A DNA stretch of 64,000 nucleotides from Aureispira sp. CCB-E. GTDB lineage: Bacteria > Bacteroidota > Bacteroidia > Chitinophagales > Saprospiraceae. Where the stretch lies: positions 4,836,001 to 4,900,000 of the forward strand of contig NZ_CP133671.1 in assembly GCF_031326345.1 (NCBI RefSeq), in the 5' to 3' direction. A program made the translations under genes and the position numbers. Positions 16,542-26,213 of this stretch are shown piece by piece; the stretch's first letter is position 1; each line of letters opens with the position of its first letter. The notes under the pieces were generated by a model. That model did no database searches. It was not told the DNA's origin and saw only the letters and a list, made by a program, of their open reading frames with translations.

Positions 16542-18797
16542 TTATTTACGATACAAAGCCATCAAAACCCGTTCGTGTGTCATGGGAGCTTCAAACAATC
16601 CTATAGCCTTAGGATTGAAGGCTTTTATAGCATCTGTAATCGCAAAATGTGCCCCTATACCATACATTAATGGCGGTTCACCTACTGCTTTCGACTTCAT
16701 AATTGCTAAATTAGAATGATTGGTATCTAAGAATTTGATATTAATTTCTTTGGGGACAGAAAAAACATCTGGTACTTTATAAGTAGACAAAGCAGCCGAC
16801 AACAAACGTCCTTCTTTATTATAACGCAAGTCTTCCATTATCAACCACCCCATACCTTGTACCAAACCACCTTCCACTTGACCTTTGTCGATTATTTTGT
16901 TCATACTCTGTCCAAAATCGTGTACAATATGAACCGCATCAAATTCGTAGGTACCTCGAATGCAATCTACGGTGACTTCTGTAATCGCTGTTCCATAAAC
17001 ATGATATGCAAAGGGATGTCCCTTTTCTGTCGTTTTATCAAATTTCACCCTAGGCGTAGCATAATGCCCTTTCTCTGACAATTGGATTCTTGCTCCAAAA
17101 GCATTTAAGATCAAATTTTCCCAAGTCCAGTCCGTTTTTTCACCATCTACATACACCCACTCATCCTGTAAATTGACCGCATCAATAGATTCTAAATTAA
17201 ATTCTTTTTGTACAAAGGCTTTTAACCTTAATCGTATAGCCTTGCAAGCAATTTGTAAAGCTCGCCCATTCAAATCTGCCCCTGCACTTGCTGCGGTTGG
17301 TGACGTATTGGCAACCCGCGTCGTATTGGTAGTTTCTAATTTTATTCGATCAGGATTTATTCCAAATGTTTGAGCAGCTACTTGTACCATTTTAGTATTG
17401 ACCCCCTGCCCCATTTCTACGGCTCCTGTACTAACTCCAACACTACCATCTTGATAGATATGAACAAGTGCACGAGCATGATTCATAGGAGTATTGGTAA
17501 AGGAAATTCCGAAACAAATAGGCATTAACGCTACTCCTTTTTTCAAGTATTGATTCGTAGCATTGAATGCTGCCACACGCTCCCTAATTTGCTCTATTTT
17601 ATAATCTTGTTCCGCTTGATTCCAAGTCTTTTCAGCTTCACAGTTTTCAACAATTTGCCCATAAGAAAATTCATCGCCATCTTTCAGTAAGTTCGCTTTT
17701 TGAATAATGGCACGATCAATATTTAAGGCTTCTGCTGCCATTGTAATGGCTGACTCGATGATAAATTTTCCTTGAGGTCCACCAAAGCCTCGAAAAGCAG
17801 TATTAGGCGGTAAGTTGGTGCGGCAACTTGTTGCCGATAAGCGTGTATTCGGCACAAAATAAGCATTGGTAGCATGAAACAATGTTCGTTCTAATACTGC
17901 TGGAGACAAGTCTGCCGCAGCACCTGCATTTTGATAATAATCTGCCTCATAGGCCATAATTTTGAAATTGCGATCCAACCCAATCTTAAAATCTGCGGAA
18001 TATGGATGTCTTTTTCCTGTCATGCGCATATCTTCTTCCCTATCTAAGACCAATTTAACAGGTTTTTTGCTCAAATATGCTCCCAAAGCAGCCAAGACAG
18101 CAAAAGGCGTGGCTTGATCTTCTTTGCCACCAAAACCTCCTCCCAAACGACGTACATCGACTTCGATCTTGTGCATGGGTACTCCTAAGACTCGTGCAAT
18201 TCCTCGCTGTACTTGAGTTGGCCCTTGAGTAGATGATACGATACGAATGCAATCATTTTCAACAGGAAAAGCATACGCTCCTTGACCTTCTATATACAAA
18301 TGTTCTTGACCATTGCAGTCGGCACGCCCTTCATAGATATGCACACAGTCTTTCCACGCTTGCTCAACATCTCCCAATCGAAATGTTCGAACCGAACCAA
18401 TAATTTCCCCTTTGGCAGCCGCCTCTCTAGGATCAACAATAATTGGTAATTCCTCTACTTCAAAGACAATTGCCTTTAATGCTTTGTGTGCCGCTTCTTT
18501 GGTCGTTGCCAAAATCAAAGCAATTGGTTGCCCTCTAAAATGTACTTCTCCATCAGCCAAGGCAGGTTCGTCAGGAAAAATGCCTCCAATTTGATTCTCT
18601 CCAGGAATATCTCGATGGGTAATAATGTATTTTACCCCTGCTAATTGCTTTGCCTTCGTTACATCCAGTTTTGTGATTTTTCCATGTGCTATTGGAGCGT
18701 CAAAAATAGCAGCAAACAAAGTTCCGCCTAAAATTGGCAAATCATCTACATAAATGGATTCGCCTCGTGTATGTGTATATGAATCTATATTTTTCAT
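16542..18797 (-). CDS. xdhB: Xanthine dehydrogenase, molybdenum-binding subunit
   Basis: 751 residues of the xanthine oxidase family large subunit, which oxidises hypoxanthine and xanthine to urate at a molybdopterin centre. Seen: GESIYVDDLP at the start, the GGGFGGKE molybdopterin motif, RGFGGPQGKF with the substrate Arg, GVEMGQGVNTK-like VEMGQGVNTKM, and the catalytic Glu in AVGEPPLMYG. Its partner, the FeS/FAD subunit, is at 24640-26034, about 5.8 kb upstream in transcription, with three surface-protein genes in between, so the pair is not adjacent as usual. XdhC for cofactor insertion is not in the window. Confidence 0.95.
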   Translation of the reverse strand: MKNIDSYTHTRGESIYVDDLPILGGTLFAAIFDAPIAHGKITKLDVTKAKQLAGVKYIITHRDIPGENQIGGIFPDEPALADGEVHFRGQPIALILATTKEAAHKALKAIVFEVEELPIIVDPREAAAKGEIIGSVRTFRLGDVEQAWKDCVHIYEGRADCNGQEHLYIEGQGAYAFPVENDCIRIVSSTQGPTQVQRGIARVLGVPMHKIEVDVRRLGGGFGGKEDQATPFAVLAALGAYLSKKPVKLVLDREEDMRMTGKRHPYSADFKIGLDRNFKIMAYEADYYQNAGAAADLSPAVLERTLFHATNAYFVPNTRLSATSCRTNLPPNTAFRGFGGPQGKFIIESAITMAAEALNIDRAIIQKANLLKDGDEFSYGQIVENCEAEKTWNQAEQDYKIEQIRERVAAFNATNQYLKKGVALMPICFGISFTNTPMNHARALVHIYQDGSVGVSTGAVEMGQGVNTKMVQVAAQTFGINPDRIKLETTNTTRVANTSPTAASAGADLNGRALQIACKAIRLRLKAFVQKEFNLESIDAVNLQDEWVYVDGEKTDWTWENLILNAFGARIQLSEKGHYATPRVKFDKTTEKGHPFAYHVYGTAITEVTVDCIRGTYEFDAVHIVHDFGQSMNKIIDKGQVEGGLVQGMGWLIMEDLRYNKEGRLLSAALSTYKVPDVFSVPKEINIKFLDTNHSNLAIMKSKAVGEPPLMYGIGAHFAITDAIKAFNPKAIGLFEAPMTHERVLMALYRK

Positions 18798-18982
18798 CGT
18801 ATCTTTTTCTTGGCCAATAACAACTTTTTTGTTGTTCGTTCAAATTCATTCGACATTCAATATACTTACATTTTTTTTGCTATAAAATAAAAAATGATTT
18901 TATTTTACAGCTGTTGAACCTTATAGGTCGTGTTCTATCTCTTTGATTATTCACCAACTCAAGCAAGTTGATTCTATTTCGC

Positions 18983-19019
18983 AAAAAAAATCCTACTGAG
19001 TCATGGTCTCAATAGGATT
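18983..19019 (-). terminator. Terminator after the T9SS LRR gene
   Basis: 12-bp stem with one mismatched pair (arms 18989-19000 and 19008-19019) followed on the minus strand by an eight-T run. It lies 69 bp downstream of the stop at 19088 and separates that gene from xdhB. Confidence 0.8.
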
Positions 19020-19087
19020 GGTTATTTATACTACAAACGCACCATTTCATTAATTAGAAATTAGCTGCTTGGTATGGTTGGTTCTTG

Positions 19088-20923
19088 CTATTCTTTAATT
19101 ACCTTAAGCACACTTGTTTTGTTGACTGTTTTGGTAGTAATAAAATAGATTCCTGATGGCTTGGGCAATTCTACGACAGTAGTTGCAGCATTTTTAGTTA
19201 TCTTTTCCCTTACAACTTGTCCTGTCATATCTGTTATTTGAATTTGAACATTCTCATATAGCTCCCCAAACTCTAGTCTAATATCTTTTGAAGTAGGATT
19301 GGGATAAAACTTAACATCAATCTCATTACTAATTGCTGTTGTACTACTGTATAGACTACAATCTGTACTGAAGGTGGCGATAGCGTCAACATTTAACCAA
19401 TTGTTTGCCGAATAAGTAGCATCGTCCACTTGAATGCAATACAAATTTGGATTGTTAATAATCGAAAGGTCCGACGTACTTATATTTAAATTATTGCCAT
19501 TTTTCATATCCAAACTACTCAATTGGTTATTCGAACAATTGAGTACCCTTAAGTTGGCGTTACTACTCACATCCAAATTACTCAATTGGTTATTATAACA
19601 ATTTAATACAGTTAAAATGGTATTATTACTTACATTCAAGCTGTTCAACTGGTTATCATAACAATCTAACTCTCTTAAGTTATTGCTACTTACATCCAAA
19701 TTGCTTAACTGGTTATTATGACAATACAAATAAGCTAAGTCTACATTATTACTTACGTCCAAATTACTTAGTTGTGTATTAAAGCATCCTAACGCCCTTA
19801 GATTAACATTACTACTCACATCCAAGCTACTTAACTGGTTATTACCACAATATAAATAAGCCAAGTCTGCATTACTACTCACATCCAAGCTACTTAACTG
19901 ATTGTTAAAACAATACAAACGAATCAAGTCGTTATTACTACTTACATCTAAACTGCTCAGTTGATTATCAGCACAATTTAATTCCCTCAAGATGGTGTTG
20001 CTACTCACATCCAAGCTGTTCAGTTGATTATCAGCACAATTTAATTCCCCTAAGATGGTATTGCTACTCACATCCAAGCTACTTAACTGCGTATAAGCAC
20101 AATTCAATTCCTTTAAGATGGCATTGTTACTCACATCCAAGCTACCTAGTTGATTATTAAAACAATATAAACGATCCAAACTCGCATTATTACTTACATC
20201 CAAACCGTTTAATTGATTAGTAGAACAATATAAATAAGCCAAATTTGTGTTACTGCTCACATCCAAATTGCTCAATTGGTTATTAGAACCATTTAAATAA
20301 ACTAAATTGACATTATTACTCACGTCCAAGCTTCCTAGTTGGTTATAAGAACAATCTAATTCAGTTAAGTTGACATTAGTACTCACATCTAAGTTGCTTA
20401 ATTGATTATTAGAACCATTTAATATCGTTAAGTTAACATTACTGCTTACATCCAAACTACTTAGTTGGTTATTGTAATAACTTAATCCCGTTAAATTCGC
20501 ATTATTACTTACATTCAAACTGCTTAACTGGTTATCAGAACAATATAAATAAGCCAAATTTGTGTTACTGCTCACGTCCAAACTGCTTAATCGGTTGTTA
20601 TAACAATACAAATGAGTCAAATTGACATTACTACTCACATCCAAATTGCTCAATTGGTTATAAGAACACTTTAATTCTGTTAAGTTGGTAAAACTCTCAA
20701 TTCCTGTCATATCAGTAATCCCTAGACCAGAACAATCGATACTTCCTGTATGCGCTACCGCCTCCGAAACTTGAATTTCATTATCTCCATTTGTATTAAT
20801 AGTTGGTTCTCCCACCAAATATGCTTTAAAATTAGCGTTGGGAATGCTTACATTTTGAGCACTCGTTATTTTTCCTGTACACAACAGACATCCAACGATA
20901 GCTATTGTTATTATTATTTTCAT
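19088..20923 (-). CDS. Secreted T9SS protein with ~19 tandem 21-residue leucine-rich repeats
   Basis: 611 residues. Signal peptide 1-22 (MKIIITIAIVGCLLCTGKITSA); an entry region with NxxGDNEIQVSEA; then about 19 repeats of the form NLxxLxCxxNQLSSLDVSS (residues ~80-490), one shortened by a residue; then a type A T9SS sorting domain (YPNPTSKDIRLEFGE, IQITDMTGQVVREK, PSGIYFITTKT, VLKVIKE). The product is exported, carried across the outer membrane by the type IX system and attached to the surface. Repeats of this class appear in adhesins and internalin-like proteins; the ligand is unknown. Repeats are so alike at DNA level (63-bp unit) that copy number probably changes by recombination. Confidence 0.9.
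   Translation of the reverse strand: MKIIITIAIVGCLLCTGKITSAQNVSIPNANFKAYLVGEPTINTNGDNEIQVSEAVAHTGSIDCSGLGITDMTGIESFTNLTELKCSYNQLSNLDVSSNVNLTHLYCYNNRLSSLDVSSNTNLAYLYCSDNQLSSLNVSNNANLTGLSYYNNQLSSLDVSSNVNLTILNGSNNQLSNLDVSTNVNLTELDCSYNQLGSLDVSNNVNLVYLNGSNNQLSNLDVSSNTNLAYLYCSTNQLNGLDVSNNASLDRLYCFNNQLGSLDVSNNAILKELNCAYTQLSSLDVSSNTILGELNCADNQLNSLDVSSNTILRELNCADNQLSSLDVSSNNDLIRLYCFNNQLSSLDVSSNADLAYLYCGNNQLSSLDVSSNVNLRALGCFNTQLSNLDVSNNVDLAYLYCHNNQLSNLDVSSNNLRELDCYDNQLNSLNVSNNTILTVLNCYNNQLSNLDVSSNANLRVLNCSNNQLSSLDMKNGNNLNISTSDLSIINNPNLYCIQVDDATYSANNWLNVDAIATFSTDCSLYSSTTAISNEIDVKFYPNPTSKDIRLEFGELYENVQIQITDMTGQVVREKITKNAATTVVELPKPSGIYFITTKTVNKTSVLKVIKE
19453..20686 (-). repeat. 63-bp tandem coding repeats (~19 copies)
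   Basis: DNA encoding the 21-residue LRR units of the gene 19088-20923. Units share runs such as the complement of CTCACATCCAAGCTACT. Period is 63 bp; one unit lacks a codon. Confidence 0.85.
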
Positions 20924-21142
20924 TAAAAAAATCTTTTATGAGGTTATAAAATCAATAAAGGGTACATGCTTAATCTCAACAAGTTTTCTAGTTAAATCCG
21001 AAGATATTTAGCACAAAGCTTAGAAAGCAGTGTCAAGTTGAATGCAATTGAATAAAAAGCTCTGTAAACGTACACTTTGTAAATGAGTAGAAATTTTCTA
21101 AAAGTCAATTTTAAAAGTGTACGTTCTTATAAAAATATAATA

Positions 21143-22612
21143 TTACTTAGTCAGAACCATTTTTTTACTAGCTACTATCTTATTATCAACAATCAGCGTA
21201 TAGAGATAGATTCCAGCCTCTAAAGAACTGCCATCTAATGTCATGGTTGCCTCACCTCTATCTTGAATCTCCTTTATCAACAACTGTTTGCCATCAATCG
21301 TGCCTACTTGCAACAATGCCTGTTCTGTTTCTTTAGGAAGAAATACCTTAATTTGCGTTGCTTTTGAAAATGGATTGGGCGTATTTTGATACAATTTTGC
21401 TTTTGATACAGTCGATAACATTTCAGAATCTAACGTTACTGGTGTATTGGCTTTCAACAAAGCATCAATTTGAGCTTGTTGCTTCTGTATCAATGCTTTT
21501 AATTCATCATTTTGAGCACTTAATTCTTGCACAGATTTGACCAATGGCACGACAAATTCTGCGTACCGCAACCCATAGTGATCGTTTTCATTTTTAGGAG
21601 CATCGACTCCTCCAAAATATTCAAAGCCCAACTCTTTGGCTGTTGCTTCTACTTCTTGGGCAATAAATCCTGTTTGGTATTGCTTTGTATTGTTAATAGC
21701 AGCCTCCTCTAATTCAACACCCAAAAATTGATTAACAGCCTCATTATTGACATAATAACTTACAGGGCGCAAAGCTTTGATAAAGTCTAGACCAACAACA
21801 TTTTCCTTTACATCTTCTTTGAAGCGCCCATCTGATAAATTCGTCCAATTTTGAGCGCCACCTATGCTAGTAATACCAAAATGCCCTACTCTAACTTGAT
21901 AAGAAGCGGTCGGTACAGCATAAGCCCCCAAACCTGAAGAATACAAATAAGCACTCCCTGCCGATGTAGGTCCTGCTTTATAGCCTATAGCTGTATTTCC
22001 TGTACCAGTTGTATTGTATCTCAAAGCATCATAACCTATTGCTGTCAAGTTTTTGCCTGTTGTGTTAGCTCGTGCAGCGTTATTTCCCATAGCTGTATTT
22101 TTATCTCCTATTGTATTACTAGATAAGGAAAAGGCACCATGAGAAGTATTATAAGCACCATTAAGATTGTCATACATTGCTTGATAACCAGTACTTGTAT
22201 TATAATTTCCTGTTTCATTTTTTTCTAAAGCAGAGCCTCCTAATGCTGTATTATATGCTCCTGTTGTATTCTTGTTAAGAGCAGAATTTCCGATAGCTGT
22301 ATTTCGGCTACCTGTTGTATTAGAACGTAATGAAAATGTACCTAATCCTACATTTTCATCTCCTATAGTATTGTCATGCAAAGACAAACTGCCTATTCCT
22401 ATGTTGCTATAACCAGAAGTATTACTATATAAGGAGTAAAAGCCAACACCGACATTATTGGTTCCAATAGTAGTGCTTTTACCTGAATAGTATCCTAAAA
22501 AAGTACTACCTGTACCTCCCGTTCCTGCACCTGTTCCATAACTAGTATTTGTTTGACCATTAACCAATCCAACTGAGCAACAAAGCCCAATTAACCATCC
22601 TAATTTTTTCAT
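21143..22612 (-). CDS. YadA-head / S74 intramolecular chaperone / T9SS surface fibre protein
   Basis: 489 residues: signal peptide (1-19); about 10 degenerate 22-residue head repeats of the YadA type (NTTGSRNTAIGNSALNKN and similar, residues ~25-215); a Peptidase_S74 tail-fibre chaperone domain with the self-cleaving Ser/Lys motif LSDGRFKED and TGFIAQEVEATAKELGFEY; a short coiled coil (VQELSAQNDELKALIQKQQA); and a type A T9SS sorting domain (LYQNTPNPFSK, GIYLYTLIVDNK). The head and S74 parts usually trimerise. Likely a surface-attached trimeric adhesin. Its C-terminal half is nearly identical to that of the gene at 22853. Upstream is a good promoter (22646-22676). Confidence 0.88.
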   Translation of the reverse strand: MKKLGWLIGLCCSVGLVNGQTNTSYGTGAGTGGTGSTFLGYYSGKSTTIGTNNVGVGFYSLYSNTSGYSNIGIGSLSLHDNTIGDENVGLGTFSLRSNTTGSRNTAIGNSALNKNTTGAYNTALGGSALEKNETGNYNTSTGYQAMYDNLNGAYNTSHGAFSLSSNTIGDKNTAMGNNAARANTTGKNLTAIGYDALRYNTTGTGNTAIGYKAGPTSAGSAYLYSSGLGAYAVPTASYQVRVGHFGITSIGGAQNWTNLSDGRFKEDVKENVVGLDFIKALRPVSYYVNNEAVNQFLGVELEEAAINNTKQYQTGFIAQEVEATAKELGFEYFGGVDAPKNENDHYGLRYAEFVVPLVKSVQELSAQNDELKALIQKQQAQIDALLKANTPVTLDSEMLSTVSKAKLYQNTPNPFSKATQIKVFLPKETEQALLQVGTIDGKQLLIKEIQDRGEATMTLDGSSLEAGIYLYTLIVDNKIVASKKMVLTK

Positions 22613-22645
22613 TTTTATTTAAGTTTTAAGTGTGATTGAATGATT

Positions 22646-22676
22646 CAAAGCTATGACTATCTGCCTATTGGGTCAA
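22646..22676 (-). promoter_or_regulatory. Promoter for the 21143-22612 gene
   Basis: Minus strand: TTG at 22676-22674, 20-nt spacer, then TAGCTTTG at 22653-22646, matching the Bacteroidota sigma consensus TTTG/N19-21/TAnnTTTG. It lies 34 nt before the start codon. Confidence 0.6.
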
Positions 22677-22795
22677 CATGAAATTTTTCATTTGTGATAA
22701 AAACCAATATTTCAATTTCACCTAAACAAATAAAAATCAACAATTTATTATACGAACATTCAATTAATTTTAACATTTATGCCACCTACAGAAAA

Positions 22796-22826
22796 ATCCC
22801 ATCAAGAAAAGCGATCTTGATGGGAT
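22796..22826 (-). terminator. Terminator of the 22853-24427 gene
   Basis: 12-bp perfect stem (ATCCCATCAAGA 22796-22807 with 22815-22826), 7-nt loop, T-rich tail on the minus strand, 26 bp after the stop codon. Confidence 0.85.
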
Positions 22827-22852
22827 GATAAAAAAGTAACTATCTAATTTTT

Positions 22853-24427
22853 TTATTCTGTTACAACCATTTTTTTCGTAGTAACAATCTCATTATCAAC
22901 AATCAATGTGTACAGATAAATTCCTGCTGATAGATTATTAGTTTCAATGGTCACCAACATTTCATTGCGGTCAGACACCTCTTTCAAAAACAATTGTTTT
23001 CCATCTATCGTACAAACTTGAATTATTGCCTGCTGTACTTCTTCAGGGACAAATAGTTTAATTTGCGTTTCTTTTGAAAATGGATTGGGCGTATTTTGGT
23101 ATAATTTTGCTTTAGACAAAGTAGGTAGCGTTTTAGAATCTAAAGTTATTGGTGCATTGGCTTTCAACAAAGCATCAATTTGAGCTTGTTGCTCCTGTAT
23201 CAATGCTTTTAATTCATCATTTTGAGCACTTAATTCTTGTACAGATTTTACCAATGGCACGACAAATTCTGCATATCGCAATCCATAATAATCATTTCCA
23301 TTTTTAGGAGCATCGACTCCTCCAAAATATTCAAAGCCCAACTCTTTGGCTGTTGCTTCTACTTCTTGAGCAATAAATCCTGTTTGATATTGCTTTGTAT
23401 TGTTAATAGCAGCCTCTTCTAACTCTACGTCTAAAAATTGATTGACAGCCTCTTTGTTAACATAATAACTAACAGGGCGCAAAGCTTTGATAAAGTCCAG
23501 ACCAACAACATTTTCCTTTACATCTTCTTTGAAACGCCCATCTGATAAATTCGTCCAATTTTGGGCACCGCCTATGCTAGTAATTCCAGTATGTCCTACC
23601 CTTACTTGATACGAAGCAGTAGGGATAGCATAAGCTCCTAAACCAGAAGAATAGAAATAACCACTACCTGCTGATCCTGGACCAGCGTTATATCCTATAG
23701 CAGTATTGCCTATCCCCGTTGTGTTATAGCCTAAAGCAGTATTACCTATGGCCACATTTCGATATCCTCCTGCGTTATTTTTCAAAGCATCAGCTCCAAC
23801 ACCAACATTATTATAACCTAAAGTATTATCTTCTAGAGCCCTAGTACCGATAGCTGTATTTTTATAACCTGTCGTATTATAAAACATAGCACGATATCCC
23901 GTTGCTACATTTTCGCTGCCCGTTGTATTTTCTTGTAACGAATGACTTCCTGTAGCCACATTCGAATTTCCTGTTGTATTATAAAACAAAGCGTTGCTTC
24001 CCGTTGCTACGTTGTCAATCCCTTCAGTATTACTATACAAGGTATAATATCCAATCCCTACATTATGAATTCCATTGCTATTTTTGTTTAAGGTATAATA
24101 ACCTACCGCTACATTATAATTTCCTATGGTGTTATTGTATAAGGAACTCATACCAACCCCAATATTGTAACTTCCTGTTGTATTCTTTCTCAAAGAACTG
24201 TAGCCCATGGCAACATTTCTCTGCCCCGTGGTATTGGTATACAAACTAAAAGCTCCAACAGCTGAATTATAACTAGCTGTAGTAGCAGTACCAGCACGTT
24301 GACCAAAAAATGAATTATAAGAACCTGCCGTTCCTGCTCCAGAACCATAATACGTTGGGGTTTGCCCATAAAGACTAATTGCAGCGCACAGCAACATTGA
24401 GCCTAAGCATAATTTTAAACTTTTCAT
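22853..24427 (-). CDS. YadA-head / S74 / T9SS surface fibre protein, paralogue
   Basis: 524 residues with the same architecture as its neighbour at 21143: signal peptide, ~11-12 head repeats (NTTGYKNTAIGTRALEDN type), S74 domain with LSDGRFKED, coiled coil and type A T9SS sorting domain (LYQNTPNPFSKETQ, GIYLYTLIVDNE, KKMVVTE). The head repeats differ in number and order, whereas from PTASYQVRVGH through the coiled coil the two proteins are almost identical, suggesting recent duplication or gene conversion of the 3' half. Surface adhesion is the likely role. A -7 match TACTTTTG is at 24469-24462. Confidence 0.88.
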   Translation of the reverse strand: MKSLKLCLGSMLLCAAISLYGQTPTYYGSGAGTAGSYNSFFGQRAGTATTASYNSAVGAFSLYTNTTGQRNVAMGYSSLRKNTTGSYNIGVGMSSLYNNTIGNYNVAVGYYTLNKNSNGIHNVGIGYYTLYSNTEGIDNVATGSNALFYNTTGNSNVATGSHSLQENTTGSENVATGYRAMFYNTTGYKNTAIGTRALEDNTLGYNNVGVGADALKNNAGGYRNVAIGNTALGYNTTGIGNTAIGYNAGPGSAGSGYFYSSGLGAYAIPTASYQVRVGHTGITSIGGAQNWTNLSDGRFKEDVKENVVGLDFIKALRPVSYYVNKEAVNQFLDVELEEAAINNTKQYQTGFIAQEVEATAKELGFEYFGGVDAPKNGNDYYGLRYAEFVVPLVKSVQELSAQNDELKALIQEQQAQIDALLKANAPITLDSKTLPTLSKAKLYQNTPNPFSKETQIKLFVPEEVQQAIIQVCTIDGKQLFLKEVSDRNEMLVTIETNNLSAGIYLYTLIVDNEIVTTKKMVVTE

Positions 24428-24461
24428 TTATATTTAAGTTTTAAAAGTGATTGAATACTTT

Positions 24462-24469
24462 CAAAAGTA
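24462..24469 (-). promoter_or_regulatory. Possible -7 promoter element
   Basis: TACTTTTG on the minus strand matches TAnnTTTG, 35 nt before the start codon of the S74 gene at 24427. No convincing TTTG is seen at -33. Confidence 0.45.
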
Positions 24470-24639
24470 GATGAAAAATTTAGTGCTTACCATCCGTAAA
24501 ATTACATATATTAAGTATACGTATTTTTAATAACCTAAGGCTATTCTTCCTCAAAAACAAGGATAAAAAAAGTCCCATCAAGATGTATATCCCCATAGAA
24601 CTCAAATATTGATACAACTAAAAAAGCAACAAAATATCA

Positions 24640-26034
24640 TTACACTACTAATTCAGGAAATAAGACTTGATAATGTGCTTTCATCAATTGACGCAACAAC
24701 AAACGCTTGTATTCTTCAGAACCTCTAACATCGGAAATTGGGCTGATCTCTTCTTGTGCTATGTCCAAAGAATTTTTAAAAAGAGCTTCCGAAACTGTTT
24801 GTCCTGTTAAGTAAGCACTTGTCTTGGTTAAGTACTTAGGAACAGGTGCAACACCTCCTGCTGCTAGGCTTGCTTTTGTAATTTCACCGTGCAAATTGCA
24901 CTCTATGTTTATCGCAGTATTAACAGAAGCAATATCCAAATAAGTACGCTTACAAACTTTTTCAAAATTAAAATAATGCTTCTCTGTTGGCAGATCAAAA
25001 TTGATTTCTTGAACAAACTCTGTTTCTTTTTTATCCAGTGTTTTATAGCCCTTAAAAAAGTTCTTTAGTGGAATTTCTCTCAATGCCCCATTGTCATTTA
25101 ATATGATATTACTATTCAACGCTAACAAGAACACCGCCAAATCACCAATTGGCGAAGCATTAACAAGGTTTCCTGCTACGGTTGCCATATTCCGAATTTG
25201 CAATGAAGATATTAAATTAAAAAAATGATCACTATTAGGGCTTAAACTTTGTATAAGTGGCGACTGCTTGAGTGCTTCGGTAGAGGTAGAGGCACCAATA
25301 TGACATCGCCCATTTGCCTTCCAAATCCCCTTTAAATCTTGTCGTTGCGTTGTATGAACTATCTCTGCGGGCAACATTTCGGTGGGGCGCTGTACATACA
25401 AATCTGTCCCTCCCCCTACGAAAATTTTTTGTGCATCATGCCCCAAATCAGTTTCTTGAAGCACACATTCCTTGAGTTTCGTCTCAATATTGACAAAATA
25501 ATTGGGCAAAAAACCATTTTCAACCAACCAATTTATCCTATTGTTGGTATCTAGTTCTTGCAATTCTTGCACAATCTGTTTAAGCGCTCGCTCAATTGAT
25601 TTGTAGCCCGTGCATCGGCAGATATTACCAGCTATCGCCAAAATTCCTTTTTCTTGATTTTTAGGCTCTTTGGACAAGGCAAAACCGCATAAAGACATGA
25701 TAAAACCAGGGGTACAGAAACCACATTGAGTTCCTCCTTCATCCGCTATTGCTGCTTGTATTTTATTTAATCTTATAATATTAACACCTTCTACGGTAAC
25801 AATATGCTTGCTTTGCGCATTACCTAATGGCATCAAGCAAGAAGTAACCGATTCGTAAATTACCTCTGATCCAACTCTTGTTCCAACTAAAACGGTACAA
25901 GCGCCACAATCACCTTCACGACATCCGAGCTTGGTTCCTGTTAGACATTCTTTATATCGTATATAATCTGCCAATACCATCCCTGATGGTAAGTCAGTTT
26001 CTATTAATTCATTATTAAGAATAAATTTTATCAT
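24640..26034 (-). CDS. xdhA: Xanthine dehydrogenase small subunit (2x [2Fe-2S] + FAD)
   Basis: 464 residues. N-terminal plant-type [2Fe-2S] domain (GCREGDCGACTVL plus a later Cys), a second four-Cys [2Fe-2S] domain (QCGFCTPGF and ICRCTGYKSIERAL), then an FAD domain (FVGGGTDLYVQRP, NMATVAGNLVNASPIGDLAVFL) and the CO-dehydrogenase flavoprotein C-terminal domain. It passes electrons from the molybdenum site of XdhB to FAD/NAD+. First gene of the purine-degradation block in transcription order. It diverges from terpene synthase 1 across an 890-bp gap. Confidence 0.95.
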   Translation of the reverse strand: MIKFILNNELIETDLPSGMVLADYIRYKECLTGTKLGCREGDCGACTVLVGTRVGSEVIYESVTSCLMPLGNAQSKHIVTVEGVNIIRLNKIQAAIADEGGTQCGFCTPGFIMSLCGFALSKEPKNQEKGILAIAGNICRCTGYKSIERALKQIVQELQELDTNNRINWLVENGFLPNYFVNIETKLKECVLQETDLGHDAQKIFVGGGTDLYVQRPTEMLPAEIVHTTQRQDLKGIWKANGRCHIGASTSTEALKQSPLIQSLSPNSDHFFNLISSLQIRNMATVAGNLVNASPIGDLAVFLLALNSNIILNDNGALREIPLKNFFKGYKTLDKKETEFVQEINFDLPTEKHYFNFEKVCKRTYLDIASVNTAINIECNLHGEITKASLAAGGVAPVPKYLTKTSAYLTGQTVSEALFKNSLDIAQEEISPISDVRGSEEYKRLLLRQLMKAHYQVLFPELVV

Positions 26035-26128
26035 TTTATTAAACTTTTTTTTAAATCATTTATTTTTTCACTTTAAAAAAGTTAAAATACTAACTTTCAT
26101 AAAGTTACAAAAAACATATCCATTAACA

Positions 26129-26136
26129 CAAAACTA
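26129..26136 (-). promoter_or_regulatory. Possible -7 element of xdhA
   Basis: Minus strand reads TAGTTTTG (TAnnTTTG match), about 95 nt before the xdhA start. The -33 box is poor. Confidence 0.4.
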
Positions 26137-26213
26137 ACACACAGTTAATAATTTGCTAAATTAACTTTTTTCCGTTACATAATTTGTAATATTCATTTTT
26201 TTTACGTATATTA

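Noticed and set aside
19453-20686. Regular repeats resembling a CRISPR array
   Set aside because: Units are 63 bp, in frame, and encode LRRs; there are no unique spacers or cas genes.
21143-24427. S74 tail-fibre domains as prophage remains
   Set aside because: Both proteins have signal peptides and T9SS sorting domains, and no other phage gene is nearby.
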